From NCBI GenBank assembly GCA_934462775.1, contig CAKSIR010000145.1:1-5062 (forward strand): a DNA stretch of 5,062 bases. The letters are read 5' to 3'. Positions 5,046-5,062 of the stretch are shown here, piece after piece; position 1 is the stretch's first letter; each line of letters begins with the position of its first letter. The position numbers and the translations under genes were made by a program. The notes beneath the pieces were generated by a model. It was not told where the DNA came from, did no database searches, and saw only the letters and a list, made by a program, of their open reading frames with translations. This DNA comes from an uncultured Ruminiclostridium sp. (GTDB lineage Bacteria > Bacillota > Clostridia > Oscillospirales > Ruminococcaceae).

Positions 5046-5062
5046 GGGGTGCGGGGGCGCTT
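5046..5062 (+). repeat. Truncated copy of the G-rich motif found at the window start
   Basis: GGGGTGCGGGGGCGCTT matches positions 1-16 (GGGGTGTGGGGCGCTT) except for one C/T difference and one extra G, in the same orientation. At the left edge this motif runs into the perfect palindrome at 6-40. Here the window ends before a partner arm could appear. A shorter related motif, GGCGCTTTTTT, is at 5031-5041. Confidence 0.55.

Overview
The window looks like chromosomal DNA from a gut- or rumen-type member of Bacillota, most probably Ruminococcus or a close Oscillospiraceae relative. Reasons: moderate GC with G/C-rich third codon positions, AT-rich intergenic DNA, Shine-Dalgarno sites of the GAAAGGA type, a kinase-fold protein of a family (TIGR02172-like) that I associate with clostridia and Fibrobacter, and palindromic intergenic repeats of a style I associate with ruminococci. 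The genus is an inference; no rRNA or marker gene is present.

Layout. Positions 1-173 hold no gene but contain three strong hairpins; the one at 104-133 probably terminates the first gene. Positions 174-929 (minus strand) encode a 251-residue protein of the aminoglycoside phosphotransferase/kinase fold, in which the catalytic-loop Asp is replaced by Asn. Positions 930-1258 form a divergent intergenic region. It has a well-formed promoter in each direction and several operator-like inverted repeats, one of them beside a ribosome binding site. Positions 1259-3754 (plus strand) encode an 831-residue P2-like P-type ATPase that is intact but unusual: the usual cation-binding residues of M4, M5 and M6 are absent, and the DKTGT, TGE and TGDGxND motifs are altered. 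Nine bases later, 3764-4909 encodes a DUF368 membrane protein, the family that includes the polyprenyl-phosphate transporter PopT. It carries an extra domain of roughly 90-100 residues, predicted to be extracytoplasmic and of immunoglobulin/CBM2-like appearance. The remaining 153 bases hold three back-to-back hairpins and a G-rich motif that nearly repeats the first bases of the window.

How the genes may work together. The ATPase and the DUF368 protein are almost certainly co-transcribed and probably translationally coupled, since the second ribosome binding site overlaps the first stop codon. DUF368 proteins recycle undecaprenyl phosphate across the membrane. The ATPase lacks canonical cation ligands but keeps the core phosphorylation residues. 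A working hypothesis is therefore that the pair is an envelope-lipid or lipid-carrier transport module, not a simple ion pump beside an unrelated gene. This is inference and needs testing. The divergent kinase-like gene shares the control region, but no functional link can be read from the sequence.
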